DNA from: Hansfordia pulvinata
Lineage: Eukaryota > Ascomycota > Sordariomycetes > Xylariales
Length of the DNA stretch: 64,000 bases
Assembly: GCA_006538405.1 (NCBI GenBank)
Contig: BJKQ01000003.1
Location: 2,666,001-2,730,000 of the forward strand
Direction of reading: 5' to 3'
Shown here: in pieces, positions 62,862 through 64,000 of the stretch
Position numbering within the stretch: the stretch's first letter is position 1
Layout of the letters: each line of letters opens with the position of its first letter
Program-made: the position numbers and the translations under genes
Notes under the pieces: model-generated
Told to the model about the DNA's origin: nothing
The model's database searches: none
What the model saw: only the letters and a program-made list of their open reading frames with translations

Positions 62862-63624
62862 GAGCGTTGCAGAAGTGGGCTTCGCCGAGGAGCTCGCCGG
62901 GTATATTATCTAGGGTAGGTATGGTATGTGCCTGCAATGGGTATGTATGTACTGATGATGGTGATGATGATGATGATGTTGGCGGGCACGCCAAGGGCCT
63001 CCTTCCCAGCGAGAAGGGGGAGGGGAACGCGCGTCCACTTGCTGATAGGTGTGTATAATGGCTGAATGGAATGCACGTGGGCGGGCGGTGTGCTTGCGCG
63101 CGCGCGCGCGTCAAGGAAGAATGCAATGCACACGCGCGCTGTGAGCTTCCGCCGCTCCCTTGCCCCTGCGCAGCGGACGGAGGGCCAGCTCTGTTCCCGT
63201 CTGGAAAGAAAGAGAGAGGGGGGGGGAGAGCGCTGGGGGTGGGTAGTGCCTCGCGTGTGTGGGCAGGTCGTCGTGGCTCTCGAAATCAGCCCGTTTTCGC
63301 CGGTCGAGAAGGGGGGGTGGGAGGTGTTCCGTAATCTCGATTCGAGAGGGGAAAGGTCTTCACTTTGTCCCACGTCATTTCAGTGCGCACAGCCAAGTCG
63401 CTCGTCGCTTGCAAAATCGAGGGGGAGAGAGGACCCTCCTTCGTCCTCGTCCTCGTGTGAAGTCGTGTCGTGTCGTGTTCCTAGTAATCTCAAGATGGCG
63501 GGCGCTGGTGTCGATTTCTCTAGGAAATGTCGTCCTCTTGTTTGTCCCCCTTTTTTTTTTTTTTTTTTTTTCGTGGTGTCACATGCTTTTCGTCTTTTTC
63601 TGCTTTCACTTCTGTCGCTTCTGC
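61613..63624. other. convergent spacer with microsatellites
   Basis: Tail-to-tail spacer between two surface-protein genes. It contains a CA repeat at 62819-62860, a short TGA-rich repeat near 62954, an alternating GC run near 63100 and 21 T at 63551-63571. No gene is seen. Confidence 0.6.
62819..62860. repeat. CA dinucleotide repeat, 21 units
   Basis: Uninterrupted CA microsatellite directly following a short CG-alternating run, in non-coding DNA. Confidence 0.95.
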
Positions 63625-64000
63625 CTATGCCCACCCAGCCACGCCGACAACCAGCGCCGCAGCAGCAACCGCCGACACCACCAGCGCCGCGCCACCGCCA
63701 CCACCGCCGCCACCGCCATACCTGCCCGCCGGCGACGCCCCGGACCCCTGGCTGCCCGGAAGCTCCTTGGCCACGGTGCTGGTGGCCTCGGGCTGCGCGC
63801 GCGTGCAGCTGGCCGTCCCGCAGGCGTAGCCCGAGGGGCAGCAGCCCGCCACGGGCCCCGCGTCGCGCCCGCACATGAACCAGCCGCCCGCGCACGTCTC
63901 TTCCGCCGACGAGGTCGCCGTCGCCGCGCCGGCCGGGACCACCACGGTGGCGCCGTCGGTGGTCACGGTCGACGAGCTGGGCGGCGGGCACGAGGTCGTG
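63625..64000 (-). CDS. cysteine-rich GPI-type surface protein, C-terminal part (partial)
   Basis: Enters from the right edge on the minus strand and stops at 63625, so at least 124 residues are visible. The visible start is TTSCPPPSSS, followed by a Thr/Ala-rich linker and a cysteine module: CAGGWFMCGRD, then GCCPSGYACGTASC. The TTSC and TASC endings suggest that a second, similar module precedes it outside the window. Such modules with a Ser/Thr-rich linker occur in fungal wall proteins. The C-terminal ALVVSAVAAAALVVGVAGWA after a Gly run fits a GPI-attachment signal. Binding partner unknown; a chitin-binding-like role is only a guess. Confidence 0.75.
   Translation of the reverse strand, partial: TTSCPPPSSSTVTTDGATVVVPAGAATATSSAEETCAGGWFMCGRDAGPVAGCCPSGYACGTASCTRAQPEATSTVAKELPGSQGSGASPAGRYGGGGGGGGGAALVVSAVAAAALVVGVAGWA

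Noticed and set aside
1..64000. Programmed ribosomal frameshifting as a cause of the one-base frame breaks
   Set aside because: The breaks lie in different sequence contexts and in unrelated genes, and need one extra base each time; sequence error is simpler.

Overview
The window looks like chromosomal DNA of a filamentous ascomycete (Pezizomycotina, probably Sordariomycetes). The evidence is GC-rich DNA, a strong preference for C-ending codons, short GT-AG introns (50-160 nt, one of 404 nt) with CTRAC-like branch sites, and fungal versions of bZIP Atf1, Mis13/Dsn1, Sdh5, Erv25 and U1-C. The species cannot be named from sequence alone.

Layout. Bases 1-555 hold the 5' part of a minus-strand gene, tentatively the replication-licensing factor Cdt1. 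Bases 556-23146 are almost gene-free; only a 75-aa protein gene with a leader intron (5439-5666, minus) stands out. This desert is rich in a short palindrome, TACGAGTACTCGTA. From 23.1 to 40.7 kb is a housekeeping block: Atf1-type bZIP factor (+), Mis13/Dsn1 kinetochore subunit (+), Sdh5 (-), Erv25-type p24 cargo receptor (-), U1-C splicing protein (+, sharing a 790-bp divergent promoter with Erv25), an interrupted hypothetical gene (36.7-37.7 kb) and a multi-span membrane protein (38.9-40.7 kb). A small secreted, Kex2-site-bearing, cysteine-repeat precursor lies at 42.8-43.4 kb, and a ~1327-aa disordered protein at 44.2-48.1 kb (-). After another 7-kb gene-poor stretch come a broken membrane-protein locus (55.2-56.5 kb), an eEF1B-gamma-like glutathione transferase (58.7-59.6 kb), a GPI-type secreted protein (61.0-61.6 kb) and the 3' end of a cysteine-rich GPI-type surface protein (63.6 kb to the end, -).

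The genes do not form a pathway or an obvious cluster. They serve chromosome licensing and segregation, stress transcription, splicing, secretion and mitochondrial complex II assembly. The right half is enriched in secreted and membrane proteins.

One result affects how the whole window is read. In seven genes the reading frame breaks by exactly one missing base in a short homopolymer (eight events), and adding that base gives complete, family-like proteins. I treat these as probable sequence errors, not pseudogenes. Two other loci (36.7-37.7 and 55.2-56.5 kb) have several frame changes in both directions and may be true pseudogenes. The most interesting candidate for undescribed biology is the Kex2-processed repeat precursor at 42809-43396.
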